Notes: generated from the letters alone by a model not told the origin. Numbered from the stretch's first letter, positions 44,177 through 53,666 are shown. The stretch is DNA of 64,000 bases from an uncultured Flavobacteriales bacterium (GCA_937876195.1 CALEIK010000014.1:1-64000); one strand, 5' to 3'. Program-made: numbers and translations.

Positions 44177-45745
44177 TCAAGAACTGCAGGAGAGCATTGA
44201 ACTACCTACTTTGTCCTTTGCCCAATCTGGTCGCTTAGCAAACCACTTTTCCATCTCAGGTTGTTCATCGTAGGGTTTCTTTAACAGCTGATACAATTCA
44301 TCAATCAGTTGATAATTCCCTTTATTTGCATCGTCGATTGCCAACTGTGCCATGTAATTTCGAAGCACGTATTTTGGATTGATGGTGTTCATTCGTTCGA
44401 TGCGTTCTTCCGAAGATATCGTTTCAACATTCAATCGATCTGCGTACAAACTCAACCATTTTTTCCAGCGATCTTGATAGGCCTTAAATTCCTCTGATGT
44501 TAAGTAAGATGTCAAAGCTATCGTTGAAATGAACGCTTTAGAATTTTCTTCATCTAATGTATTCAACTGTCGAAAAAACAAAGTCATGTCAATCTGCGAA
44601 ATCATCATTAACACTTGTAATTCTTTTACCAGCGATTGATCCTGGTCAATTTTGGTAAAAATCCCGAGTTTCGACAACATCATTTCAAGGTATTCATTCT
44701 GAAAACTAGTTCGATACTCATTCAATATTGCTTCCAATGGTGCCGCTTCCTTGATTAAAGGAAACAACGCATTTGCGAGTTGTGTTAAATTCCACGAGCC
44801 AATTGCTGGCTGATTTTCGAATCGATACCTTCTATGCTCCGCATCCGTAATGTTCGGTGTCCAGTCTGGTTCATAACTCTCCAGCCATCCATAAGGACCA
44901 TAATCAATAGTTAACCCGAGAATGGAGAGATTATCTGTATTCATTACACCGTGCACAAATCCAACCCGTTGCCAGTCCAATAGCATTTTCTTTGTGCGCA
45001 ACATCACTTCCCTAAAAAACGCAATGTAAGTCTCTTTTGATGGCGAACCGAGCTCAGGATAAAAATGGAGAATGGTATAATCAACCAACGTCTTCAATGT
45101 TTCATGATCTCCGCGTGCAGTAAAAATCTCAAAATTTCCAAAGCGAATAAACGATGGTGCAACGCGACAAACAATCGCTCCTTTCTCTTCAGCAGGATGT
45201 CCATCGTACAGCATATCACGCATGACTTGATCTCCAGACAAAGCCAAGGACAATGCTCTTGTTGTCGGGACGCCCAAATGATGCATGGCTTCACTGCACA
45301 AATATTCTCGAATGGACGAACGCAATACCGCATTTCCATCTGCACCGCGGGAATACGGCGTTCTTCCCGCTCCTTTGAGTTGAAGCACCCATCGATTGGA
45401 ATTAAATTCGATCTCTGCAACGTTAATCGTTCGACCGTCACCTAACTGTCCCGCCCAATGACCAAATTGATGTCCTCCGTAACACATTGCATACGGTCGA
45501 CTACTCGGTAAACTCAATTTACCTGTCACAACATTCAAAAAATCAGGTAATTCAACATCCTCGAGCCCCAATTCATCCACCATTTCATCAGAAACATGAA
45601 TCAGCGAAGGATTGGACGGAATTGCGGGTTGAACAAATGAATAACAGGCTTTTTCAACCTGTCGTGGCGTGTTGACCTCATTCAAATCCGCTGGTAATTC
45701 ATCGATGAACGTATTATTGAGCTTGGATTTTAAGATTGTGGGCAT
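44177..45745 (-). CDS. selO: Protein adenylyltransferase SelO (YdiU family)
   Basis: SelO is a pseudokinase-fold enzyme that transfers AMP to protein Ser/Thr/Tyr residues and is linked to redox stress responses. The 522-residue protein carries the family segments GGHQFGHWAGQLGDGR, LKGAGRTPYSRGADG, HGVMNTDNLS and IDYGPYGW. It ends in SCSS, in which a cysteine stands where eukaryotic SelO has selenocysteine. It appears to be a stand-alone gene. Confidence 0.95.
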   Translation of the reverse strand: MPTILKSKLNNTFIDELPADLNEVNTPRQVEKACYSFVQPAIPSNPSLIHVSDEMVDELGLEDVELPDFLNVVTGKLSLPSSRPYAMCYGGHQFGHWAGQLGDGRTINVAEIEFNSNRWVLQLKGAGRTPYSRGADGNAVLRSSIREYLCSEAMHHLGVPTTRALSLALSGDQVMRDMLYDGHPAEEKGAIVCRVAPSFIRFGNFEIFTARGDHETLKTLVDYTILHFYPELGSPSKETYIAFFREVMLRTKKMLLDWQRVGFVHGVMNTDNLSILGLTIDYGPYGWLESYEPDWTPNITDAEHRRYRFENQPAIGSWNLTQLANALFPLIKEAAPLEAILNEYRTSFQNEYLEMMLSKLGIFTKIDQDQSLVKELQVLMMISQIDMTLFFRQLNTLDEENSKAFISTIALTSYLTSEEFKAYQDRWKKWLSLYADRLNVETISSEERIERMNTINPKYVLRNYMAQLAIDDANKGNYQLIDELYQLLKKPYDEQPEMEKWFAKRPDWAKDKVGSSMLSCSS

Positions 45746-45781
45746 ACCGCGAAAACTTGTTTAAACTAGATTTACACTAAG

Positions 45782-46570
45782 TTACTCAATCTTCTCGTAG
45801 GAAGCAACCAGTCCTTTGATAAGTGAGGAACTAAATCCGTTGTGCTCCATTTCATTCAATCCAACAATGGTGCATCCTTTTGGCGTGGTGACTTTGTCGA
45901 TTTCAAATTCGGGATGTTGTCCATTTTTGATCAGCAATTCCGATGCACCCTTCACCGTTTGATTGACGATTGCACTTGCTGTTTTTGCATCGAAACCAAT
46001 TTCAATTCCCCCTTGCACCATTGCGCGAATAAAACGCAGAACATATGCAATTCCACAAGCACCCAGCACCGTTGCAGCTTCCATCAAGTTCTGTTCAATT
46101 TCAATTGTTTCACCAATCGCATCAAAAATTGCCGTCACCTCTTCCCTTTTCTGCTTTCCTTGTTCATTTGAACACAAACAGGTGAGTGATTCTCCTACAC
46201 CCGCAGCCGTATTTGGCATGGCACGAAAAATTGGTAAGTCGACTTGAATTGCTTCTTGAATTTGCTGCATTGAAATTCCCGTTGCCAATGAGACAACCGT
46301 ATGCTTACTGGGCGAAAAATTAGTACGCAACTGAACGAGCGTCTCAATGATATTGAATGGTTTTAGCGCCACAATTATAATGTCTGATTCACGAATTGCG
46401 AGTGCGCTATCCGCAGTGACAATCAATCTTTCGGAAGCCAAATACTCAATGGAAGAAACATTTCTTTTCGTTGCATAGATGATTGAATCGTCAAAACTAG
46501 TATCGTTTGACAAACCTTTTAAAATGGAAAGACCAAGATTTCCACAGCCAATGATTGCAATTTTTTTCAT
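45782..46570 (-). CDS. proC: Pyrroline-5-carboxylate reductase
   Basis: ProC reduces pyrroline-5-carboxylate to proline with NAD(P)H. The 262-residue protein has the Rossmann motif IIGCGNLGLSI near the N-terminus, the family signatures FRAMPNTAAGVGE and the C-terminal TPKGCTIVGLNEME. Cytoplasmic, and apparently a single-gene unit; no other proline genes are in the window. Confidence 0.95.
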   Translation of the reverse strand: MKKIAIIGCGNLGLSILKGLSNDTSFDDSIIYATKRNVSSIEYLASERLIVTADSALAIRESDIIIVALKPFNIIETLVQLRTNFSPSKHTVVSLATGISMQQIQEAIQVDLPIFRAMPNTAAGVGESLTCLCSNEQGKQKREEVTAIFDAIGETIEIEQNLMEAATVLGACGIAYVLRFIRAMVQGGIEIGFDAKTASAIVNQTVKGASELLIKNGQHPEFEIDKVTTPKGCTIVGLNEMEHNGFSSSLIKGLVASYEKIE

Positions 46571-46636
46571 TTTCGAGTTGTTCAGTTAACAGTGGGGCAA
46601 AGGTCACTATTATTTTTGTCTTCGAAAAGAATAAGT

Positions 46637-46730
46637 GCTACTCTTTTGAGATGTCGTGAATGAACTTTGCACTACTGAAATCATACAGCAATCGTTCTTG
46701 ATACAAATATTTCTTTTGTGGAGATTCAAA
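46637..46730 (-). pseudogene. Orphan 3' tail of a paralogue of the 48148-49512 gene
   Basis: These 94 bases match 48147-48240, the 3' end of the beta-propeller gene, with seven mismatches by my count (about 93% identity). On the minus strand they encode the last 30 residues (FESPQKKYLYQERL to DISKE) with two changes and the same TAG stop. No upstream part of the gene is present. The remnant and the intact tail are in direct orientation and flank the WG-repeat gene. Confidence 0.88.
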
Positions 46731-46837
46731 CGAAACAAGAGAAGAGGAGGATATGAATGAAATCGGAATTTTTCATTCAAGACATGAAGTTAATCAAGTC
46801 GAAATTTGTATTATTGAATACAAAAAAAATAAAAATC

Positions 46838-48082
46838 ATGAGAAACACACTTATTATTACACTCGCTTTAATTTCCAGTTGCTTTACATTTAGTCAACAA
46901 ATGTTGGTTGCCGTCGAAAATCTTGAAAATAAGTGGGGGTATGCGACGCCATCTGGAAATGTCGTGATTAAGACGACGTATATAGATGCCCATACGTTCA
47001 TGAGTGGAGGAGCGGCCTTAGTTAATGTAAGTAAGAAAGATGGATGGATAGTAATTGATCCAACAGGGAAAATTATTTCAATTGGCGTTTCAAATTTTGA
47101 GCCGAAAACGTTTTTAAATTGGCTCAGCAAAGGATATGATTTTGATCTTCAACTAATTGTAGCGAACAAGAAACATGGTTACTTGGATTCCAAGGGAAAA
47201 TTGATCGTTCCTTGTAATTATAAAAATCTGAGTGAATTTAAGGATGGCTTTGCTATCGGTGAAAAAGACGGAGATCATTACATTATTTCTACGACTGGTG
47301 AGGAAGTGAAGGTACAAGTTCCATCCCAAAAAGTGGCCTATATGATCAATGGATTAGCACCGTTTGAAAGCAATAAATTATATGGGTATATCAACAAGAA
47401 CGGAGAAGAGGTAATTGAACCTAAATTCAAATCAGTTGGTTACTTCGGAAACGAAATGGCCTGGGCAAAAACAACAGATGACCTAGTCGGATATATTAAT
47501 AAAAAGGGTGATTGGTTAATTCAACCTCAGTACCAAAGTGGACATGAGCCTGATCCCATTTATAATATTGCACGGGTTGTATTAAATGATGAGACGAAAT
47601 ATGTTTTGCCGACTGGTCAGTATCTTCCCGTTGGAACGATTACGGCTGGAGGTGATTTTTCAGAAGGTTTTGCTTGGGTGAGAGTGGGTGAGTTTGTGGG
47701 GTTGATAGACCATACAGGAAAAATGGTTATTGAACCCAAGTATACAAAAATGGAACGAATGACAGATGGTTTGATAAATGTCCGTGAAGGGAGTTTTTGG
47801 GGAGCCTTTGATACAAATGGGAAAGTCGCTGTACCTGTAGAGTACGAAAAAATTAACAATCTTTCTGATGGGTTGATAGCGGTTCGAAAAAACGGACTTT
47901 GGGGATTTGTGGATAAAACAGGTGCTGTAGTTATCGAGCCAAAGTTTTCTGGAATTCGCGATTTCAAAAATGGATATGCTGCTGCAAAGGAAGGTAGCAC
48001 TTGGGGCTTGGTTGATAAACAAGGAAATTGGACGATTGAACCAATCTACAAACGCGTGAAGGATGTTGAGCTTATTCAATAA
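46838..48082 (+). CDS. WG-repeat protein, exported
   Basis: I start at ATG 46838 (MRNTLIITLALISSCFTFSQ), which gives a good signal peptide; the frame extends to 46757 without one. The body of about 390 residues is built from WG (KWG) repeats: units such as KWGYATPSG, LYGYINKNGEEVIEPKF, FWGAFDTNGKVAVPVEY, LWGFVDKTGAVVIEPKF and TWGLVDKQGNWTIEPIY. WG-repeat proteins are widespread in Bacteroidota and of unknown role, possibly protein or peptidoglycan binding. It lies between a duplicated gene tail and that gene. Confidence 0.9.
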   Translation: MRNTLIITLALISSCFTFSQQMLVAVENLENKWGYATPSGNVVIKTTYIDAHTFMSGGAALVNVSKKDGWIVIDPTGKIISIGVSNFEPKTFLNWLSKGYDFDLQLIVANKKHGYLDSKGKLIVPCNYKNLSEFKDGFAIGEKDGDHYIISTTGEEVKVQVPSQKVAYMINGLAPFESNKLYGYINKNGEEVIEPKFKSVGYFGNEMAWAKTTDDLVGYINKKGDWLIQPQYQSGHEPDPIYNIARVVLNDETKYVLPTGQYLPVGTITAGGDFSEGFAWVRVGEFVGLIDHTGKMVIEPKYTKMERMTDGLINVREGSFWGAFDTNGKVAVPVEYEKINNLSDGLIAVRKNGLWGFVDKTGAVVIEPKFSGIRDFKNGYAAAKEGSTWGLVDKQGNWTIEPIYKRVKDVELIQ

Positions 48083-48094
48083 TTGACATTAGCC

Positions 48095-48127
48095 TGAAAA
48101 CCGATGGACTTTATCCAGCGGTTTTCA
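48095..48127. terminator. Symmetric hairpin between convergent genes
   Basis: The stem tgaaaaccg/cggttttca with an inner tgga/tcca pair lies between two convergent stops. There is no long T-run, so it may act weakly in both directions. Confidence 0.5.
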
Positions 48128-48147
48128 CCCATTTCAGAGCTTTCGCG

Positions 48148-49512
48148 CTACTCTTTTGAGATGTCGTGAATGAACTTTGCACTCCCGAAATCATAGGGTA
48201 ATCGTTCTTGGTATAAATATTTCTTTTGTGGAGATTCAAATGGTCGATAAATGTAGTAGACGTGATTGTTGTGAATGGCAATCTTCTCAATGAATCGATA
48301 TTCCAATCGCACTTTTTCTGTAATTTCTCCTGTTTTCGTATCGATCCACCCTAAGTACGAATAACCTGCACGGTCATACAGCGCATAAATCTCTCCTGTT
48401 TCGCTGTCCTGAATTAACTCACTTTTCCAACCTGTTTTTCGGTCATCGTAATGATGATCTATCACTACACTATCCAGCGGATTTCCCAGATGATCAAACG
48501 TCCGTAGTTTGTCCTTGTAGTAATCGAACACAAACAAAGTATCGTTACGATGGAACAAGGGAGCGTACAAGGATTTGTAATAAAGCGACTGCGTAAAATA
48601 ATTTGCTCCGACATAAATTTCGGCATCCGTTCCCGTTTGCAATTCCAAATTCTTCGCCCAAAGTTTTGTGCGTACATCGACCCATTTATATTCGGAACGG
48701 TACAGCTCCATCATCAGGTCGTCCTTGATTTCTAGAATCTTGCTGTAGGTTGAGTCCCACTGATCGTAGCTGAAATAATCGAACGCTGGATAATCTTTGC
48801 TGAAGTTCGAAAAATATAATTTGGTTTTATTTGAGTCGAGAATTGGCGCCAAATACTTAAAAAAGTAAGGGCGATCGATCGTTGAAAGCGTGATTTCATT
48901 CGAGTTGACGTGTACTCCGTAGACATTGTTTTGACAAATAACATGTGGATTCCCCCTGAAATCTCTCACCAATTCCTCCGCGACATCTGGGACTTCAAAC
49001 GTTTTCTTCACATTACGTCCATCGTACACAAGCAACTCATTCCCTCGTTTTAATTGCTTCGGATACGTTAGCAACAGCATCTCACCCGAAGGCAATAATT
49101 CAAAATCTGCTACAGAAAGTCGAGAGGATCTGTAATACACAACTGGAACACCGGGTGCTGAAACGACGACCTCTGTTTGGTTCTGGACACGGATAAACTC
49201 CATTTCAACGCGGTATTCAATGGTGTCTTTTGATGATTTTGCAGGAATTTTTCGTGTCAGTTCTACAGGATTGTATTTGAAATGCGTACAACTCATCGTT
49301 AATTGATTTCCTCGTTGTGCATTAAAGTAGACTGAACCTTGCTGTGATGAATAATTACGGACATCTGAATCAGATTTCACTTCCACCTGTACATTTTCTA
49401 TTGGTTCGTTGTATTGGCTATCACGGAAGGTTAATTTCACTACCACAGAATCTTGTCCCACGGCGAAAAGTGAGAAAAGCAAAAATGGTAAAATGAGTCG
49501 ATTCAATTGCAT
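48148..49512 (-). CDS. Secreted protein with regulatory-like domain and beta-propeller-like body
   Basis: A signal peptide (about 1-19) is followed by a carboxypeptidase-regulatory-like beta domain (about 22-105: VVKLTFRDSQYNEPIENVQV). The C-terminal body of about 340 residues alternates beta strands in a pattern like six-bladed propeller proteins (LPSGEMLLLTY, YFSNFSKDYPAFD, IYALYDRAGYSYLG, IAIHNNHVYYIY). No T9SS tail. Function unknown. A copy of its last 30 codons lies at 46637-46730. Confidence 0.8.
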   Translation of the reverse strand: MQLNRLILPFLLFSLFAVGQDSVVVKLTFRDSQYNEPIENVQVEVKSDSDVRNYSSQQGSVYFNAQRGNQLTMSCTHFKYNPVELTRKIPAKSSKDTIEYRVEMEFIRVQNQTEVVVSAPGVPVVYYRSSRLSVADFELLPSGEMLLLTYPKQLKRGNELLVYDGRNVKKTFEVPDVAEELVRDFRGNPHVICQNNVYGVHVNSNEITLSTIDRPYFFKYLAPILDSNKTKLYFSNFSKDYPAFDYFSYDQWDSTYSKILEIKDDLMMELYRSEYKWVDVRTKLWAKNLELQTGTDAEIYVGANYFTQSLYYKSLYAPLFHRNDTLFVFDYYKDKLRTFDHLGNPLDSVVIDHHYDDRKTGWKSELIQDSETGEIYALYDRAGYSYLGWIDTKTGEITEKVRLEYRFIEKIAIHNNHVYYIYRPFESPQKKYLYQERLPYDFGSAKFIHDISKE

Positions 49513-49544
49513 ATTCCTTAGATGTCAAGAAACAAAAAATTCCA

Positions 49545-49578
49545 TAAAAAAACGCCCGAATAAAATTATCCGAGCGTC
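49545..49578 (-). terminator. Intrinsic terminator of mdh
   Basis: On the minus strand gacgctcgg and tcgggcgtt form a stem with G-U and one end mismatch, followed by a T-run (the A-run at 49545-49552 on the plus strand). Confidence 0.75.
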
Positions 49579-49599
49579 AAATTATTTAAAGTGAGTCGC

Positions 49600-50538
49600 T
49601 TATGCGTTCACATTCATATTATCCAAAACGCTCATTACGTTACGAACAGCTTCAGCAGATTCGCTCAATAATGCTTTTTCATCAGCGTTTAATTCTAATT
49701 CTATGATGCGCTCAATACCGTTTTTACCAAGTACAACTGGAACACCCAAGAAAATATCTTTCATTCCATACTCACCTTGCAGCCATGCGCAAACTGGGAA
49801 TACACGTTTTTGATCACGTACAATTGCCTCAACCATTTGTGCAGCAGCAGCTCCTGGAGCGTACCATGCAGATGTTCCAAGCAATTTAACGATTTCTCCA
49901 CCACCGAATTTTGTTCTTTCGATGATTTCATTCAATTTATCTTCACTGATCAGTTCAGTTACAGGAATTCCACCAACAGTTGTGTAACGTGGAAGTGGAA
50001 CCATTGTATCTCCGTGTCCACCCATCAATACTGCTTGAATATCTTTTGGTGAAACGTTTAATTCTGTTGCCAAAAATGCTCTGTAACGTGCTGTATCAAG
50101 TACACCCGCCATACCGAATACTTTGCTTGAATCAACTTTCGCTGTCAAGTAAGCACAGTACGTCATAACGTCCAAAGGATTTGAAACGATGATGATTTTT
50201 GCATTTGGCGAGTATTTAACAATGTTTTCTGTCACCATTTTCACAATCCCTGCATTCGTAGCGATTAAGTCATCACGTGACATTCCAGGTTTTCTAGGAA
50301 GACCTGATGTAATAACAACTACATCAGAATCTGCTGTTTTTGAATAATCATTTGTCGATCCAGTTGTTCTTGAATCGTACAAGTTGATCGGCGAAGTTTG
50401 CCAAATATCCAACGCTTTTCCTTCTGCAAATCCCTCTTTAATGTCTAACAAAACAATTTCGTTAGCAATTTCTTTGTGCGCTAATACATCGGCACAAGTT
50501 GCCCCAACATTTCCAGCGCCTACAACAGTTACTTTCAT
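49600..50538 (-). CDS. mdh: Malate dehydrogenase
   Basis: Malate dehydrogenase oxidises malate to oxaloacetate in the TCA cycle. The 312-residue protein is of the LDH-like type: the NAD-binding GAGNVGATCA at 7-16, substrate arginines Arg82 and Arg88 (LPRKPGMSRDD), Asn120 (VSNPLDVMTY) and catalytic His175 (GGHGDTMVP). It is a single-gene unit with its own terminator. Confidence 0.97.
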   Translation of the reverse strand: MKVTVVGAGNVGATCADVLAHKEIANEIVLLDIKEGFAEGKALDIWQTSPINLYDSRTTGSTNDYSKTADSDVVVITSGLPRKPGMSRDDLIATNAGIVKMVTENIVKYSPNAKIIIVSNPLDVMTYCAYLTAKVDSSKVFGMAGVLDTARYRAFLATELNVSPKDIQAVLMGGHGDTMVPLPRYTTVGGIPVTELISEDKLNEIIERTKFGGGEIVKLLGTSAWYAPGAAAAQMVEAIVRDQKRVFPVCAWLQGEYGMKDIFLGVPVVLGKNGIERIIELELNADEKALLSESAEAVRNVMSVLDNMNVNA

Positions 50539-50706
50539 TTTTTTTATTGTTTGATCTAAATTATTATAATTCCATAGTCGATGACGAAATTAACTAAATT
50601 GTAAGAAAAAAGACCTATTTTGGGTGTTTTTTTAATGGAAGCGATTAAATTAAAAATCTGAAAGGCAACTTTTAATTTATCAGAGCGTCTAACGAACGAA
50701 ACTAAT

Positions 50707-51276
50707 GTGGAAAACAAAGAACATTTAGAGCAAATAATACGCGGGTGCCTCGACAATAATAGAAGGTCGCAGGAAACCCTATTTAAGCTTTATTATGGTA
50801 AAATGCTTTCCGTTTGTATGCGCTACTCAACCGATAGGGATTCAGCTGAGGAGGTTTTACAAGAAGGTTTCATAAAGATCTTTGATAAACTTGATGCGTT
50901 TGATTACAAAGGATCCTTTGAAGGTTGGATGCGGAGAATTATGGCAAATACAGCCATTGACAGTATCCGAAAATCTAAAAAAGACCCTTTTCTCACCGAT
51001 AACGATGAAGACTTTAAATTGGGTGCAATTGATCCAATGGTCGATTCTGAAGAATTGGAACTACTGGGAATCAAAGCTGAAATTGCCATGGAAGCGATCA
51101 ATGAGCTTTCTCCTGCCTACAAATCTGTTTTCAGTTTGTATGTTTTTGAGGAGTATAAGCACAAAGAGATTGCGGAAATTCTCGGTATCAGCGAAGGAAC
51201 GTCAAAATCAAATTTAGCAAAGGCAAAATTGAATTTGCAGAAAATATTAAAAGAAAAATTCATGAACATTGAATGA
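50707..51276 (+). CDS. ECF-type RNA polymerase sigma factor
   Basis: The 189-residue protein has sigma region 2 (RRSQETLFKLYYGKMLSVCMRY to MRRIMANTAIDSIRKSK) and region 4 with a helix-turn-helix (INELSPAYKSVFSLYVFEEY, HKEIAEILGISEGTSKSNLA). It begins at GTG 50707; the ATG at 50705 is out of frame. It is followed one base later by a membrane protein, the usual position of an anti-sigma factor. Confidence 0.93.
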   Translation: MENKEHLEQIIRGCLDNNRRSQETLFKLYYGKMLSVCMRYSTDRDSAEEVLQEGFIKIFDKLDAFDYKGSFEGWMRRIMANTAIDSIRKSKKDPFLTDNDEDFKLGAIDPMVDSEELELLGIKAEIAMEAINELSPAYKSVFSLYVFEEYKHKEIAEILGISEGTSKSNLAKAKLNLQKILKEKFMNIE

Positions 51277-51277
51277 C

Positions 51278-52588
51278 ATGAAAGACATAGAAAAGAACAT
51301 AAAACAAAGCTTAGAAAACCACGAAATGCCCTACAATGCATCTGCGTGGAAAGCGATGGAAGCAAAGCTTGATGTGGTGAAACCTGTTTCATCGTTACCA
51401 GGATCTGGTATGAAATGGTTCATTGGAGCTGCTTCTGTGATTGTTATTGGTGTAGTAAGTTACTTTGCCGTGACATCAACAAATACTACGGATGAAAACA
51501 ATACAGTGAATACTGTGGTAAGTGAAAACCAAACGGATAACGCTACAACGACAACTGCTGAAACAACTCAAGACGTTAAAAACAATACAACTCAAACTTC
51601 AGTAGAGAACAATGCTACTGAACCTGTTGATCCATCCACTGAAAACAATGTGACATCTACTAATGAAACGAGGGCAGTCGATCCATTCCGTATCGGTACA
51701 GATAATGGAAATATTGGTAATGGAAATGGAACAATGTATGGAAGTGATTCAAGAAACCCAGTATCTGAAAAGGGTAATGACAACAGTATCAAACCAACAA
51801 CCGAATCGAACGGTGTGGCTAAGCAAATCATACTTCCAGAAATAGGCGATTTATGCGAAGGTGAAGTAGTGAAAGTTGAAAACAAAAACGATTCACCGCT
51901 ATTAATCCAAGGACCTGAATTGTACTTTACTATTCCTGCAAACGAGACAAGAAAAGTACGTGTGAATGCTGAAGGGAAACACAGTGTCTCCATTCTAAAC
52001 AATGCAACAGCGGAAAATCAAACTTCGTTCTTTGTCAAAAAAGCACCACACGTAGATTTCTCTATCGATGCTGAAACGAAATTTGAAAATGGTCTTCCAA
52101 CAACGAAACTAGAAACTACTGTTTCTGGAAGCGAATACAGCTGGGTATATGGAAAAACACGCAGTTCTGAGATGAAAGCTGACGCACACTTCTACAAAGC
52201 TGGAAATCATGACGTAACGTTAACAGTAAAAGCAGTGAACGGGTGCTCAAACAGTATCACAAAATCAGTTCATGTTGACGAAAAATATAACTTAATGGCG
52301 GTGAATTCATTTATCCCTCAGGATAGCGATCCTCGAAATAATACCTTCATGCCGTTTGCGTTGACTCAAAGAAATGTACGATTTACACTAATTATTCTTG
52401 ACCCAACGGATGGACATATTGTCTACCAAACGAACAATGCCAACAACGGTTGGGATGGAATTGATAAAACCACTGGACAGCAAGTCAACTACGAAACTTC
52501 CTACATTTGGAAGGTCGTGATTGAAAATCCGGAGCCAGGAGAAGATAGTGAATACGCGGGTAACATTACCCCTATTCGCAGAAGGTAG
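51278..52588 (+). CDS. Putative anti-sigma-like membrane protein with PKD and CHU_C-like domains
   Basis: I start at ATG 51278 (MKDIEKNIKQSL), one base after the sigma stop; the longer frame uses TTG at 51269. A cytoplasmic helical segment (about 1-42) contains MPYNASAWKAMEAKL, in the position of an anti-sigma binding domain. A single membrane helix follows (about 45-64: WFIGAASVIVIGVVSYFAV). Outside lie a Thr/Asn-rich linker (about 68-160), a PKD-like domain (about 260-340) and a C-terminal part like the CHU_C T9SS type B domain (NNTFMPFALTQRN, NANNGWDGIDKTTGQQV). The linkage of sigma partner and surface-type domains is the noteworthy point. Confidence 0.82.
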   Translation: MKDIEKNIKQSLENHEMPYNASAWKAMEAKLDVVKPVSSLPGSGMKWFIGAASVIVIGVVSYFAVTSTNTTDENNTVNTVVSENQTDNATTTTAETTQDVKNNTTQTSVENNATEPVDPSTENNVTSTNETRAVDPFRIGTDNGNIGNGNGTMYGSDSRNPVSEKGNDNSIKPTTESNGVAKQIILPEIGDLCEGEVVKVENKNDSPLLIQGPELYFTIPANETRKVRVNAEGKHSVSILNNATAENQTSFFVKKAPHVDFSIDAETKFENGLPTTKLETTVSGSEYSWVYGKTRSSEMKADAHFYKAGNHDVTLTVKAVNGCSNSITKSVHVDEKYNLMAVNSFIPQDSDPRNNTFMPFALTQRNVRFTLIILDPTDGHIVYQTNNANNGWDGIDKTTGQQVNYETSYIWKVVIENPEPGEDSEYAGNITPIRRR

Positions 52589-52613
52589 TGGAACTACAAC
52601 ACTATTTATGATG

Positions 52614-52648
52614 AAAACCGTCCACCTTTGGTGAGACGGTTTTTTGTT
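52614..52648 (+). terminator. Intrinsic terminator of the sigma/anti-sigma-like operon
   Basis: Outer stem aaaaccgtc/gacggtttt and inner stem cacc/ggtg around ttt with one bulged A form a strong hairpin followed by T residues. Confidence 0.9.
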
Positions 52649-52711
52649 GGGTGCTTGTGTAGATTTTATCTTTTACCTTGAAAGGCACAAAGTTAAACCG
52701 AATAGCATACT

Positions 52712-53653
52712 TCACTCCCACTCCACCTCAGGATACTTCCTCTCAAATAATTCCAGCTCCATCTTTGCCTTGGTCTTGCCTTCAATATCCGCTTTCGACC
52801 CTGGATGAAGTGACGTATGATTCAATACAGCGAGCAAGCGGCCACGTTGGTTCATGCGCTCCAGTGTCTCTGGGTGCATCATATACTCGGAAAAAGCTTT
52901 CCACACATAATTCACCGCTTCATCAGAAGGGTGCACTAAGTCTGATTGGTAAAAGCGATAATCGCGTAACTCGTCGATGAGAATTTCGTAGGAGGGGAAG
53001 TAATTCAATTGATACTCACTCACCAAGGTATGTGCTAGTTCAATTAAACGCGCTTTGCTTCTATTGTTTTCTACGATTCCATCCCTTACGTGTCGAACTG
53101 GACTTACTGTAAAAACGATTTCTAATGTTGGATTCAATGTTTTCAACTGAGCAATTAACGGCTGCCATTGTGCGTGCATTTCTTCGGTTGGAGTCAATGT
53201 CTTTGAAAATAAATCTTGAGGCGCTTTGTGGCAATTTCCTACCACTTGATTTGTCTCATGGTGTGTGTAGTGCCATGCCGTACCAAAGGTAATTATCAAC
53301 AGTCGTGATTTTAGCAATTGTTCACGCAATTTCTGACGCGTTTCAATGATTTTCTGAATTAACTCTTCTTCCGAGAACGCATAGATTTTTGATGCGGCAT
53401 CCCAGGAGAAAAACAAATCATCACGCTGATAAACACTGACATCCTTGCTTTCTTCAATGGACGCTTTCAACACATTTGCAATGGTTGTCGGATGAAATAA
53501 AGTTCCAAATGGATTGATTTCTATGCGGAATCCATTCTTCCTAAAATGCTGCCCGATTTCATCTGAAAAACAACTTCCAATTAATAGTGCGGAATCATGA
53601 TAGGTGAAGTCAATGTGGCTTTTGTCAACAGTAAAATCCAGTTTAAACTTCAT
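52712..53653 (-). CDS. GSCFA-domain protein
   Basis: The 313-residue protein shows the GSCFA family hallmark LIGSCFSDEIGQHF near residue 25, FGTAWHY and the late YQSDLVHPSDEAVNYVW. It resembles SGNH/GDSL hydrolases, with Ser in GSCFSD and Asp-x-x-His in DLVHPS as plausible catalytic residues. The substrate is unknown. It is the last gene of the leftward recN-coaBC block, 13 bases after recN. Confidence 0.88.
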   Translation of the reverse strand: MKFKLDFTVDKSHIDFTYHDSALLIGSCFSDEIGQHFRKNGFRIEINPFGTLFHPTTIANVLKASIEESKDVSVYQRDDLFFSWDAASKIYAFSEEELIQKIIETRQKLREQLLKSRLLIITFGTAWHYTHHETNQVVGNCHKAPQDLFSKTLTPTEEMHAQWQPLIAQLKTLNPTLEIVFTVSPVRHVRDGIVENNRSKARLIELAHTLVSEYQLNYFPSYEILIDELRDYRFYQSDLVHPSDEAVNYVWKAFSEYMMHPETLERMNQRGRLLAVLNHTSLHPGSKADIEGKTKAKMELELFERKYPEVEWE

Positions 53654-53666
53654 GTGACATGATAAA

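Noticed and set aside
46757..46837. N-terminal extension of the WG-repeat protein from 46757
   Set aside because: The extension would place a charged stretch before a good signal peptide; the ATG at 46838 is the sensible start.
52678..52980. Plus-strand ORF of 100 residues over the 3' end of the GSCFA gene
   Set aside because: It lies antisense to the well-supported GSCFA coding sequence and has low-complexity, unrecognisable content.
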